Positions 26,901 to 36,024 of a DNA stretch of 64,000 nt are shown in pieces. The translations under genes were made by a program, and so were the position numbers. The stretch is from Alphaproteobacteria bacterium (GTDB lineage Bacteria > Pseudomonadota > Alphaproteobacteria > WRAU01 > Hepatincolaceae). The notes beneath the pieces are model-generated. The model saw nothing but the letters and a program-made list of their open reading frames with translations, was not told the origin of the DNA and made no database searches. How positions within the stretch are numbered: the stretch's first letter is position 1; every line of letters starts with the position of its first letter. Where the stretch lies: positions 1 to 64,000 of the forward strand of contig WRAU01000004.1 in assembly GCA_009780035.1 (NCBI GenBank), written 5' to 3'.

Positions 26901-29900
26901 CATCTTCATGGTTTAACGCAAAAAAATAGCGATATAAATAATCCTATTCTTTTAGATATTAAAAACAAGATAGATAGTTTAAATTCAAAAGATGATGATT
27001 CTAATAAATTATTATTTATAGATTTACAGAATCAAATAAATAATTTGGCACAGCAGAAAGATGATGCCAACAATTCCTTGTTGCTCGATATTAAAAATAA
27101 GCTGGATAATGTCAATTTTAAAAATACTGAAGCAGTAGGATTAATCTTAACCGAGCTGAAAAACGCTTTAGTCGGTCAAAAAATACAAACAGCTGAGTTT
27201 CCGCAAAGCAAGGCATTAACAGATATTAATCATAAGCTAGATAGTTTATTGGTTCAAAAAAATGATAGCAGCAATTCAATTCTTGAAAATATTAGTGAAC
27301 GTTTAGCTAATTTAGAATCACAAAAAAACTTGAATTCACAAAATGCAATTTTGGTTGAAATTAAAAGCCATCTTGATAAACTGCACGATAAAATTAATGC
27401 TAATGACAACAAAGATTCTTATTTAAAACTTGATGCTAGTATTTTAGATAATATTAATAACCGCTTAGATAACCTAATTTCTAAAGGAAGCGATTCTAAT
27501 ACGCCGTTGCTGTTGGAATTAAAAAACAAGTTGGATAGTTTAAGTTCTAATAATAATGATTCTAACCGCTCATTATTAATAGATTTACAAAATAGATTGA
27601 ATAATCTTTATCAGCAAAAGAATGAGGCTAGCAATCCAATTTTATTAGAAATTAAAAGCCAGTTGGAAAAAAATGACAATAGCAATAATGCGGTGCTAAA
27701 AGAAATCAGCAGCCGTATAGATAATTTAGAATCTAAAAAAAACGATTCTAGCGATAGAATGCTTATTGAAATAAAAAATAATTTAGAGCAAAGCAATAAG
27801 TTTAATAACTCTATTTTTAAGGAAATAAGCGAACATTTAAATAATTTAAATTCGCATACTGGCGATAGCCATAATTTACTTTTAAGAGATATTCAATCTC
27901 GGCTAGATAATTTAAGTATTAAAGTTAATGAAGCTAAAGATTCATATGCAGGTATGAAGCTGCAGGATAATTTGTATTCTGCCTTAGAACACATAAAAAA
28001 TAAGCTGAATAGCCTGCTTCCAAAAGAAAATAATCATAATCTGTCTGCAGATATTAAAGATTATCTAAAAACCATAACTCTTCCAAAAGAAGACATTAAT
28101 AACGAGCTTTTGAAAGAGCTTAAAAATAAATTAGATAAGCAGGATATTTTTAATAATTCTATTTTAATTGAATTAAAAAATATTTTAGAAAATCTTAAAT
28201 CACAAGGCAGCAATGCTGAGAACAACTCGTCCTTAGCAGAAATGAACCGCACTTTGGAAAGGGTGTCTTTACAAAACAACAATAATCTTATTGCTATCCT
28301 TAGTGAAATAAAATCTAATCTCGATTCAATAGAGGAAAAAAACAAAAATATTAGCGCTAGTGATATTAATACTAATATTTTATTAGAACTTAAGTATAAA
28401 CTAGACAATCTCGGACATAAAAATCATGATGTAAATAGTTCTGCTATTGCTGAAATTAAAGACCTTTTAGAAACAAATAATTATACAGACAGCGCTTCTC
28501 TAAGAGAAATATCTAATCGTTTAGATAAACTAGAATCGCAGAAAGATGCAGAATCACAAAATACAATTTTAGCTGATATTAAAAACCGCCTAAGTAATTT
28601 AGAATCTAAAAAAGGCGATTCTAGTGAAATATTACTTTTAGAAATTAAACATAAATTAGATAATTTAAATATTAAAGATGAAGATTCTAATAAACTATTA
28701 TTAACAGATTTACAAAACAGAATAAATGCACTTTACCAGCAGCAAAGTAATGTAGATAACACAGTTCTTTTAGAAATCAAAAATAAGCTAGATAATATCA
28801 GCTTTAAAAACCATGATAGCGTTGGTTTATTATTGGCAGAGCTTAAGAATACTCTAAACGGGTTAAAACAGCAGAATACTAATGCTGCTAATAATGCCAT
28901 ATTGAATAAGTTAGAAAATTTTAATAAGCAAGACAGTAATCCTTTATGGCTGGAAATTATTCAAAAGTTGAATGACTTGAATGCTAAAAATTCTGATAAT
29001 TCTAACTATAATTTGCTGTTAGATATTAAAAATGCTTTAAACAGTTTAGTTTCTCAAAACAGCAATAATAATAATTTATTATATGTAGAGTTAAAAAATA
29101 AACTAGATACCCTTAATTTATCTAAAAATGATGCTAATAATGCTTTGCTATTAGAAATTAAAAACCAGTTAGATAAACAGAAATTTCAAAACAGTATTTA
29201 TATAGATAAAGACTCTCCTGCACCTAAAACTGAAATACTGCTAAAACAAGAGGAAAATAACAAATTAGACGGTTATCTTCTTAATAAAAATAACGAAAAG
29301 CTAGAAGATATTGCCGTAAACCTGCTGAAATTTAATAACGATATTAAAAATCTCTCGAATAATGTAAATAATAATTTGCAAGAAAGGATTATTACACTTT
29401 TAAACAATATTCATGATAAATATCTTGATAAAATTTCGCAGATAGAATCTTCTATGCGGTTAATGCTTCAAAACGACAATGATATTAAAGGCTATATCTT
29501 AGAACAAGAAATGGCAAATGCAGAAATTTCTAAACTAAAAAATCAGCTTGCTGCTGAAAAAGATATAGCTCAACGCAGTTTTTTACTAAATGAAATCAGT
29601 AAGCTTAAGTCGGCAGATTCTAGCGATAAAAATTTATCTAATAAAAGCGAACTTATTTTAAGTGAAATTCGCAATCAGCAAGATGCTATTAAGAAGTCTA
29701 TTGAAACACTTCCTTTACTAGCTGCCGGAGAAAAAGACTCACCAATAATAGAGGATATTAAAAATTTACTTACCGAGGTTAACGCTCGAAGCAAAGCATT
29801 GAATGATAGTTCAGAGGTTGAGAAAAGGAACTTAGAAAGCATCACTGAAAAAATGAATTCATTCTTTGATGAAATATCTAAAAAATTTCTTGCGATACAA

Positions 29901-31967
29901 TCTTTGTCATTAAACGGAGAAAATGATTCCTCTCCAATAATAGAGGATATTAAGAACTTACTTACTGAAGTTAATACCCGCAACAAAGCATTGAATGATA
30001 GTGCAGAAGTTGAGAAGAAAAATTTAGATAACATTGTTGAAAAAATGGATAAGTTTTTTGCATCAATTGCTAAAATTGAAGAAGTTATAGCTAAAATTGT
30101 CAACAGTGAAAGTTTGGGTGAGAAATATAAGCAATCATTAGAGGAAAACTTTGTTAAACTAAAAGAAGATAATTCCAAAATTATTGAAGGATTAAAAAAT
30201 AATACACAGCAGTCTAACCTGCTTTCAGAAAAAACAGATCTGCTGTTAGATTCTTTAAGAAAAGATATGCAGCATATTTCTCAAACAGAGCAGAAATCTA
30301 TCATCGGCGAATTTACTAATTTAAGAGGGATTGTTTTAGAATTTAAGAACTTTATTAAAAGTCATGAAGATGACAAATCTTATACGCAAACCTCAGCAGA
30401 TAAATTAGTTTCTAATTTAGATAATATTGCTGCACTTCAAGAAGAAACTTTATCTTATTTTAAATCTTTAGATTCTAAAATGGCAAATAGTTTAGTGGAT
30501 TTGCAAAAAAGCTCTACACATGGCTATAACAGCATTTTATCTGAAATTAAATTATATTTGGAAGATACAGCTAGCCGCACACAGTATTTTAATCAGCTGA
30601 AAGATAAGCTAGACCAAAACAACTTAGTAATTACAGAGTTTTTAAATAAATTAACCAATGCCGATAAAGAAATGTTGGGCTTTAGCGGAGAGTTTAAAAT
30701 TGGTTTAGAGAGTTTATCTAACACTATGGCTTCGCTTTTATCAATTAATAATAAGCAAACCGTTGATTTATACGACCTTATTGGTAAAACAGAAAAATTA
30801 CTGAGTGAAGAGCCTGCTCAAGAAATTAAAAAAAAACTTGAAGAAATTAAGTCGTTACAAAAAAATGTTGCAATATCTTCACAGCACTTAACAGAAAAAA
30901 CAAAAGAAATTGAAACTACCGTTGGTAAATCTGTAGATTTGCTGCAAGATAATCTTAATACCTCTAAAGCAGAAATGGCCGATTTAATTAAAGATACTTT
31001 AGAAGATTCTACTAATAAAATTACTGGCATGCAGCAGAGTATATCTAATTTAACCAACAATGTTGATATGGTATTCGCTGGTGTAAATGTTATTAATAAC
31101 ACTACAGGGGCAATTCAAGATAAAGTAATTGGACTGCAGAATGATGTATTAACGGCGCAAAAAGATATTAATGCTAATACGCAGAATCATGCGGAAAACT
31201 CGCTTAATAAATTACAAGATTTATATCACGAATTATCAAATGTAGATAGCAGTGTAAAAGTTCTTAAATCGGGACTTGAAGATATTAAAACCGAGGTTAG
31301 CGAAAATAAATTTTATCAAAAAGAAGTTTCGCAGCTGGTAAAATTAGTGCTGTCATCATCAGATTTAGATAATATTAATTTTGCTGCTACTGTAAATAAT
31401 ATGCTAGATAAAGTAGCTGTTATAGACATTCAGCAGAAAAATTTAGAAAATTTAATTAATAATTTTCAAAAAGAAATCCAGCTGCATTTATCGCCATTTG
31501 TTATTGATAAAAATTTTGCTGAGAATTTTAATAAATTTGTCAATTTTAATGCTTCAAATATAAAAAATCTTAAAGACAGTATTAAATCTTTTAACAGCGA
31601 TTTAAATATTTATCTAATGGAAGATAGCATTATGACCAATGAGCAGTTGGTAAATTTATTAACATCATTTGAAGAAATTCTTAATTTCCAAGATGATTTT
31701 TTTAAAATTTATTCACTTAACAGCGAAAATTTAATGAATTTTGCTAAAAAAACTGAGCAGAAAATCTCTAAGGTAGATGTGAATGCTGCAAATAAGATTC
31801 ACCACCAAGTTAAGCAGGCAATTGTTGAAATTTCGCCGAAAAACAAAGAGGCAGAATTAGCCGGCATGGTTGCCGAAAATAATGCTAAAAATTCAAAAAA
31901 AGTAGATTTATTAGCAAATATGGACTATCTTAATAAAGAGATAACAAAGAAAACTACAGCTGATTAA
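23928..31967 (+). CDS. Giant coiled-coil repeat protein (2,679 residues) co-transcribed with the T1SS
   Basis: Residues 1-45 are basic (RTINFADVKKRLEDKIDRIN). Residues about 50-200 are a Gly/Ser/Asn/Gln-rich low-complexity tract. From about residue 205 to the end the protein is almost entirely heptad-type helix. Two repeat families are visible: an early one of about 60 residues (RKLDKLEQDRIDSL, then LEKIESKL) and a middle one of about 30 residues (LLLEIKNKLDNL, spacer, SNKLLLTDLQNRI). A near-duplicate block (SPIIEDIKNLLTEVN) occurs around 29740 and 29935. No signal peptide, membrane helix or enzyme domain is seen. Start is a GTG after AAGG. It ends 30 bases before the ABC transporter gene and shares its promoter, so it may be exported by it or scaffold it. 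I do not recognise the family. Polar-organiser proteins such as PodJ/TipN are similar only in being long coiled coils. Confidence 0.75.
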   Translation: MKRSNTANVDPRTINFADVKKRLEDKIDRINSYQPKKGFKEAPRAGTAGLNSNSQPQNNPSRFSASPQNDAGFNPNRFSANPQGDSGMPQSSGSGFNSNAAPQSDFGGSQGSGAGGSQNPFSRQSGSGYGSHGNDPFGRKSSAGQFGDRGSYGEEADAGNRGGMGAWNRGGAAEAGSQGESRYGQNALGAGGGYSEGRENQSEIQRKLDFLEQERLSDLRNRASDSKLSYLADSLGKIEGRLDNLQNPPVGQMDVSLEIIQRKLDKLEQDRIDSLRSKIEQERARELEKSIEKLGAKIEDSYIAGNTIYNKGPSDLELIQRKLDKLEQDKLDALKYKLEEDRSSEIVRNLEKIESKLTSSVDKSALDKAAYLEALSKEDLLRKIDKLEQDRINDIKNLVEQEKAMLINKQIEKLESKLEQALSNSAGERTSAEASAELAKKLERIEQAKIEETRARKEEEKLLALSRSLANIESKLGEKQVITTPPDVMRDFLNVVADRLQRLEQEKYAEPVSTTNLERSLASLESKIEKISYPDVSHKMDSRYAALLEGIERKLSRLEQDKVDEYKQRSESDKISELSRSLDRIEGSIANNRIAPFSTGVEGDGLGKKFDKLEQDIRSSLEKEKISNLQRSLDKIETKLDFDSKIPPSYTAGSELSSAFAELSKRLDNLEKKRAEDISAKENSTDDSKLTAILEKIENKIQAAAGDNQKDKKDFFIEEIQRKISALEESKAKDLLLNAEREKFNNLSNYVEKLDSKINDIALSGSSNAKPTDDVARLADKIAKIEKNRIEETKEKQNLERFNNLSNYMEKLDSKINSLSSANNSLQPSSEITQLADKIDKIEQNRLEEIIAKQKKDHLAKIDSKLEKIETKLLNQETSGNNPAANLGLDNLHRKLEKQQDKISELQAKLEQEKFASLTRHLHSLEQKIDAKNIAGKDAGSPALENISRKIDSLTVKDDSSSLLQDIKNHLSNLESKKDDAHSKILLEIKNHLHGLTQKNSDINNPILLDIKNKIDSLNSKDDDSNKLLFIDLQNQINNLAQQKDDANNSLLLDIKNKLDNVNFKNTEAVGLILTELKNALVGQKIQTAEFPQSKALTDINHKLDSLLVQKNDSSNSILENISERLANLESQKNLNSQNAILVEIKSHLDKLHDKINANDNKDSYLKLDASILDNINNRLDNLISKGSDSNTPLLLELKNKLDSLSSNNNDSNRSLLIDLQNRLNNLYQQKNEASNPILLEIKSQLEKNDNSNNAVLKEISSRIDNLESKKNDSSDRMLIEIKNNLEQSNKFNNSIFKEISEHLNNLNSHTGDSHNLLLRDIQSRLDNLSIKVNEAKDSYAGMKLQDNLYSALEHIKNKLNSLLPKENNHNLSADIKDYLKTITLPKEDINNELLKELKNKLDKQDIFNNSILIELKNILENLKSQGSNAENNSSLAEMNRTLERVSLQNNNNLIAILSEIKSNLDSIEEKNKNISASDINTNILLELKYKLDNLGHKNHDVNSSAIAEIKDLLETNNYTDSASLREISNRLDKLESQKDAESQNTILADIKNRLSNLESKKGDSSEILLLEIKHKLDNLNIKDEDSNKLLLTDLQNRINALYQQQSNVDNTVLLEIKNKLDNISFKNHDSVGLLLAELKNTLNGLKQQNTNAANNAILNKLENFNKQDSNPLWLEIIQKLNDLNAKNSDNSNYNLLLDIKNALNSLVSQNSNNNNLLYVELKNKLDTLNLSKNDANNALLLEIKNQLDKQKFQNSIYIDKDSPAPKTEILLKQEENNKLDGYLLNKNNEKLEDIAVNLLKFNNDIKNLSNNVNNNLQERIITLLNNIHDKYLDKISQIESSMRLMLQNDNDIKGYILEQEMANAEISKLKNQLAAEKDIAQRSFLLNEISKLKSADSSDKNLSNKSELILSEIRNQQDAIKKSIETLPLLAAGEKDSPIIEDIKNLLTEVNARSKALNDSSEVEKRNLESITEKMNSFFDEISKKFLAIQSLSLNGENDSSPIIEDIKNLLTEVNTRNKALNDSAEVEKKNLDNIVEKMDKFFASIAKIEEVIAKIVNSESLGEKYKQSLEENFVKLKEDNSKIIEGLKNNTQQSNLLSEKTDLLLDSLRKDMQHISQTEQKSIIGEFTNLRGIVLEFKNFIKSHEDDKSYTQTSADKLVSNLDNIAALQEETLSYFKSLDSKMANSLVDLQKSSTHGYNSILSEIKLYLEDTASRTQYFNQLKDKLDQNNLVITEFLNKLTNADKEMLGFSGEFKIGLESLSNTMASLLSINNKQTVDLYDLIGKTEKLLSEEPAQEIKKKLEEIKSLQKNVAISSQHLTEKTKEIETTVGKSVDLLQDNLNTSKAEMADLIKDTLEDSTNKITGMQQSISNLTNNVDMVFAGVNVINNTTGAIQDKVIGLQNDVLTAQKDINANTQNHAENSLNKLQDLYHELSNVDSSVKVLKSGLEDIKTEVSENKFYQKEVSQLVKLVLSSSDLDNINFAATVNNMLDKVAVIDIQQKNLENLINNFQKEIQLHLSPFVIDKNFAENFNKFVNFNASNIKNLKDSIKSFNSDLNIYLMEDSIMTNEQLVNLLTSFEEILNFQDDFFKIYSLNSENLMNFAKKTEQKISKVDVNAANKIHHQVKQAIVEISPKNKEAELAGMVAENNAKNSKKVDLLANMDYLNKEITKKTTAD

Positions 31968-31997
31968 TTCTCAATTAACTATAAAATAAGTGGTATC

Positions 31998-34352
31998 ATG
32001 ACTAAAGATGATTTAAAAAACCAAGAAAAAAAAGATTCTCTGGATTTAAAAAACAGCGTAGAATCTAAAGAAAATTCAGGGGAAGAAAATCCTGCGCCAA
32101 CGAGTTTTAACATCGGGGCGGCTCCAACTATAGATTTAGAGAATACTGAAACTAAGCAAGAAAAGCCGTTGGCTGCAGAAGTCTTAACTGTTAAAGAAAC
32201 TGCTGCTCCTTCAGAAAATCCTTTAGCCGTAGAAAAAATAGAGGAAGGTAAAGATTTTAACGAAGAAGCTATGCCGCCTAAAGCAGAAGATAAGAAAAAA
32301 TTCCTTAAAATTGCCTTTGAAAGAGTTCTTCGTAATTTTGATAAAAATGTCAGCGAAGAAATTTTATATTCAGGAACTCCCATTCAAGATGGGGTTATAT
32401 CTACATCTGATATAATAAGTATTGCCCGTAAAATTGGGTTGAATGTGGAAATGCGTAGAATTAATATCTTAGATATTAAAACTGGTCCTTGCATTTTAAT
32501 GCTAAAAAATAGTGCATCTTATGTTTATTTAGAAGATGCTAATGGCTTTAATCCTGAAACCGGCATGGAAGAAGAATATAAGCCTGCAGAAATTATTAAG
32601 GAGTATATAGGCTATGCACTGTTCTTCTTTGAAGAAGATTTAACCGTATCTACTTTTGTAAAAAAAACCAGCTTTCTGTTTAATTCTTTATCTAATTTTA
32701 AGCCAATATTTATAGAAATTTTAGTAATCAGTTTTTTTATTAATATTTTTGCTATTGTATCGCCGTTTTATACAATGAATATTTATGATAGAATTGTGCC
32801 GAATCATGCCATATCTACGCTTTTTGTGCTATCTTTTGGGATGATATTGGTATATCTATTTGATTTTGCTTTTAAGCTAATAAAAGCCTATCTTACCGAT
32901 TATATTTCTTTAAACATAGGCAATGAGGTAGATCAAGTTCTGCTTAATAAATTGCTGGCAATTAAAGCACCCGGAACTAATATGAGCAATGGTGCAAAAA
33001 CTGCGCTTTTTAAAGAACTTTCTATGGTTAGAGAATTCTATTTTTCACGCTTTATTCCTATGCTGATTGACTTGCCGTTTTTATCACTGTTTTTCTTGCT
33101 ATTATTATTTATTTCACCGTGGATTGCTTTAGTGCCATTTTTAGCTTCCATTTTTATTTTCGTAATCAATATTCTTATGCAAGTTCCTATGCAGAATACT
33201 TACTATAAAATGATGACAGAAGACGCTAATCGCACCGGCATGCTGGTTGAGGTAGTAGGCGGCACTGAAAGTATTAAAATTTTTAATGGCATCGGCAAGG
33301 TTTTACATAAATGGAAAAGAGTGTTAGATACATCTTACCGCACAAATTTTTCTTATAATCTTTGGGTAAATATTGCCTCAAATTCCTCTATGGCAATTAT
33401 GAATATTGTAACCGTTCTTGTAGTAATTGTCGGGGTGTTTGAAATTTCTTCTAATGCAATGACTACAGGGGGCTTAATTGCTGCCACCACTGTTTCTTCA
33501 AGAGTAATGTCAACAATTATTGGTTTTTCTGGCATGGTAGTGCGCTATCGTTCTATTCAAAATACTCTTAAACATTTGGAAAAAATTATTAATTCTCCAA
33601 TGGAAGATGAAACCGAAAATAATGGTAAAAAAGGACCGTTTAAAGGAAATATTGTTTTTAAAGATGTTTCATTCTTCTATCCCGGCTTGCAAGCACCAAT
33701 TTTAAATAAATGTAATTTGAACATTCAGGCTGGTTCTAAAGTTGCAATTATTGGAAAAACCGGTGCAGGTAAATCAACAATTACGCGGCTGCTGTTGGGG
33801 TTAGATTTCCATAATAATGGTGAAATCTTAATTGATGATATTGATATTAATTACATTCATGTTAATGAGTTGCGCCATAATATTGGTTTTATGCCGCAGA
33901 AATCTTACTTTTTTCAAGGAACTTTGCGGGAAAATATCCTTATGAGCAATAACGAGGTCAATGAAGAGCAATATCAGCAGGCTTGTGAAATGGCAGGAGT
34001 ACCTTTGGTAACTAAGCTATCTCATAAAGGCGATGATATGATTATTCAAGAAGGCGGGAAAAATCTTTCAGGCGGACAGCAGCAGATTGTAGCGCTTGCC
34101 CGGGCAATTATCAACAATCCGCCGATTGTTATTATGGATGAGCCAACTAATGGCATGGATACATCTCTTGAGGCGGTTTTTATGGAAAATACCAAAAATT
34201 ATGTTAAAGATAAAACCTTTATTTTGATTACGCATAAACCATCGCAGCTTTCTCTTGTGGATAGGGTGATTTTAGTTGACAATTCAACTGTAGTAATAGA
34301 TGATACAAAAGAAAAAGTAATAGAAATTCTTAACAAAGGCAGGAAAGCCTAG
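31998..34352 (+). CDS. Type I secretion ABC transporter (HlyB/LapB-like)
   Basis: Inner-membrane permease-ATPase of 784 residues that powers export of the RTX proteins. Order: an unusual acidic, disordered N-terminal extension (residues 1-95), a C39-peptidase-like domain (about 100-205), a six-helix membrane domain (about 225-500) and a C-terminal ATPase with Walker A GKTGAGKST (about residue 584), signature LSGGQQQ (about 689), Walker B IVIMDEP and H-loop ITHKPS. The peptidase-like domain lacks the catalytic Cys motif, so it should recognise the substrate without cleaving it, as in HlyB and LapB. It sits between the coiled-coil and HlyD genes in one operon. Confidence 0.93.
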   Translation: MTKDDLKNQEKKDSLDLKNSVESKENSGEENPAPTSFNIGAAPTIDLENTETKQEKPLAAEVLTVKETAAPSENPLAVEKIEEGKDFNEEAMPPKAEDKKKFLKIAFERVLRNFDKNVSEEILYSGTPIQDGVISTSDIISIARKIGLNVEMRRINILDIKTGPCILMLKNSASYVYLEDANGFNPETGMEEEYKPAEIIKEYIGYALFFFEEDLTVSTFVKKTSFLFNSLSNFKPIFIEILVISFFINIFAIVSPFYTMNIYDRIVPNHAISTLFVLSFGMILVYLFDFAFKLIKAYLTDYISLNIGNEVDQVLLNKLLAIKAPGTNMSNGAKTALFKELSMVREFYFSRFIPMLIDLPFLSLFFLLLLFISPWIALVPFLASIFIFVINILMQVPMQNTYYKMMTEDANRTGMLVEVVGGTESIKIFNGIGKVLHKWKRVLDTSYRTNFSYNLWVNIASNSSMAIMNIVTVLVVIVGVFEISSNAMTTGGLIAATTVSSRVMSTIIGFSGMVVRYRSIQNTLKHLEKIINSPMEDETENNGKKGPFKGNIVFKDVSFFYPGLQAPILNKCNLNIQAGSKVAIIGKTGAGKSTITRLLLGLDFHNNGEILIDDIDINYIHVNELRHNIGFMPQKSYFFQGTLRENILMSNNEVNEEQYQQACEMAGVPLVTKLSHKGDDMIIQEGGKNLSGGQQQIVALARAIINNPPIVIMDEPTNGMDTSLEAVFMENTKNYVKDKTFILITHKPSQLSLVDRVILVDNSTVVIDDTKEKVIEILNKGRKA

Positions 34353-34394
34353 TGTTAAATAAAATAATATGGACTAAAATATGGATAAAATAAT

Positions 34395-35657
34395 ATGAAT
34401 CTTTCTAAATTTCACTATCAATTGGTAGTTTTCCCCATCTTTTTATTTGTGATGGTATTTATGCTGTGGGCAAGCCTTATGCACATTGGCGAGTTTGTGC
34501 GCGGCTATGGTAAAATTGTGCCATCGGGTCAGGTGAAAAAAGTGCAGCATTTAGAAGGGGGAATTATCTCAGAAATTCTTGTGAAAGAAGGAGAGCAGGT
34601 TCGTGAAGGACAGGTAATTTACCGCATTAGAAATGAATTTGCCATTTCTAATTTAAGTGAATTACAGATTGACCTTAATTCTAAATTGGCTTCGGAGTCA
34701 AGGTTGCGTGCTGAATTAAGCGGTGCTGAAGAAATTCAATTCCCTGCACAAATAACTGAAAAATTTCCGAACATTGTTGATAACGAAAAAAGACTGTTTT
34801 TGCAAAGAAAATCTAACTTTAATAACTCTATTAGAGTGTTAGAGCAGCAGACAGAGCAAAAAAGATTGCAGCTGCAGGAAGATAGAGCAAAAAGTAAAAA
34901 CTTAAATATTCAGTATGATTATGCTAGAGAACAGCAAAAAATTCTTGAAAGACTGGTGCAAAGCGGAGCAGGATCGCAAAAAGAATTAATTGATTCTAAG
35001 CTAAAAACACAAAATCTTTTAACCGAGCTGGAAGATACTCAAAATAGAATGCTTACTAACCAAAAAGCTATTGAGGAATCGCAATCAAGGGTAGAAGAAG
35101 CCAAAACAAAATTTTTAGTAGATGTGCAAACGGAATTATCTAATGTGCTGGTTGCCATTGAAAAACTTAAAGAACAAATTAGCGCTAATCGTGATAAAGT
35201 ATTAAGAACCGATATTGTTTCTCCTGTAGATGGCGTGGTTAAAACCATGTATTATAATACCATTGGCGGTATTATTAAACCAGGGGATACAGTGGCGGAT
35301 ATTATTCCATCTAACGAAATTTTACTAATTGAAGCAAGAATACAACCGCAAGATAGAGCTAGAATTTGGCCTGGTCAAAAGGTAAATATTAAGGTTACTG
35401 CTTACGATTCAAGCATTCATGGACAGCTTCTTGGGGTAATATCTGATATTAGTGCGGATACTTTCCTAGATGAAGGCACTAGACAGCCGTATTATGCCGT
35501 AAAAGTAGAGTCTAATGTCCGCGGTTTTGGTAGCGGCAAACCTCTGTATCCTGGCATGGTTGCCGAGGTTGATATTGTCGCCGGCGAACGCACCGTAATG
35601 AGCTACCTAATGAAACCAATATTGAAGATTTTTGATACTTCATTGACTGAGCCTTAA
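34395..35657 (+). CDS. HlyD/LapC-type membrane-fusion protein of the T1SS
   Basis: Periplasmic adaptor (420 residues) that links the ABC transporter to an outer-membrane channel. It has one N-terminal membrane helix (FLFVMVFMLWASLMHI, residues about 14-29), a biotinyl-lipoyl-like half (VQHLEGGIISEILVKEGEQV), a long coiled-coil hairpin (about residues 130-270), the second lipoyl half (ILRTDIVSPVDGVVK type) and a beta-barrel ending in YPGMVAEVDIVAGERTV, the family's C-terminal signature. It is 42 bases downstream of the ABC gene and closes the operon at a strong terminator. No TolC-like gene is in the window, so the outer-membrane partner must be encoded elsewhere. Confidence 0.94.
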   Translation: MNLSKFHYQLVVFPIFLFVMVFMLWASLMHIGEFVRGYGKIVPSGQVKKVQHLEGGIISEILVKEGEQVREGQVIYRIRNEFAISNLSELQIDLNSKLASESRLRAELSGAEEIQFPAQITEKFPNIVDNEKRLFLQRKSNFNNSIRVLEQQTEQKRLQLQEDRAKSKNLNIQYDYAREQQKILERLVQSGAGSQKELIDSKLKTQNLLTELEDTQNRMLTNQKAIEESQSRVEEAKTKFLVDVQTELSNVLVAIEKLKEQISANRDKVLRTDIVSPVDGVVKTMYYNTIGGIIKPGDTVADIIPSNEILLIEARIQPQDRARIWPGQKVNIKVTAYDSSIHGQLLGVISDISADTFLDEGTRQPYYAVKVESNVRGFGSGKPLYPGMVAEVDIVAGERTVMSYLMKPILKIFDTSLTEP

Positions 35658-35667
35658 TGGGTGAGAG

Positions 35668-35705
35668 AAAAGAGGAATTAACTTAGTTAATTCCTCTTTT
35701 AATAT
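35668..35705 (+). terminator. Strong terminator of the T1SS operon
   Basis: AAAAGAGGAATTAAC (35668-35682), a 3-base loop and GTTAATTCCTCTTTT (35686-35700) form a perfect 15-bp stem running into T-rich sequence, 10 bases after the hlyD-type stop codon. Confidence 0.85.
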
Positions 35706-35736
35706 CTTAAAATAGTAATAATTTTATTTAATAAAA

Positions 35737-36009
35737 TTAAGGTAGTTTGTCTTTTAACTCAATTAATGTTTTTATAATAGAGAATAGTTGATCGGTTTTT
35801 TCAAATGGTATTTCTAATCCTTTGTGTAATCTATTCCCTTTTCCTGTATATGACTGAAACTTTATATAAAAACCACTACCATACCAATCTTTATCGGAAT
35901 TAATAGTTCTTCTATCTATTAAAGTTATTCTAGCATTTATTAATTCTGGATAATCAGCACCATCTAAATAGTATTGCTTGCTTCCATCTTGTTTTAAGCT
36001 CTTTGACAT
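35737..36009 (-). CDS. Hypothetical protein, second gene of a two-gene accessory operon
   Basis: A 90-residue soluble protein rich in Lys, Tyr and Gly, without signal peptide or membrane helix. I do not recognise it. It begins 15 bases after the 156-residue gene and is surely co-transcribed with it from the promoter at 36537-36566. A strand-turn pattern (ARITLIDRRT, GSGFYIKFQSYTG) followed by a C-terminal helix (DQLFSIIKTLIELKDKL) suggests a small alpha/beta fold. Its Trp codon is TGG. A toxin-antitoxin or immunity-type partner is possible from the size and pairing, but nothing proves it. Confidence 0.6.
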   Translation of the reverse strand: MSKSLKQDGSKQYYLDGADYPELINARITLIDRRTINSDKDWYGSGFYIKFQSYTGKGNRLHKGLEIPFEKTDQLFSIIKTLIELKDKLP

Positions 36010-36024
36010 TCATTTAACCTCATT

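Noticed and set aside
23928-31967. The giant coiled-coil protein as an SMC/MukB-type or myosin-like motor
   Set aside because: No Walker A or B motif, hinge or head domain can be seen; only heptad repeats and a low-complexity head.
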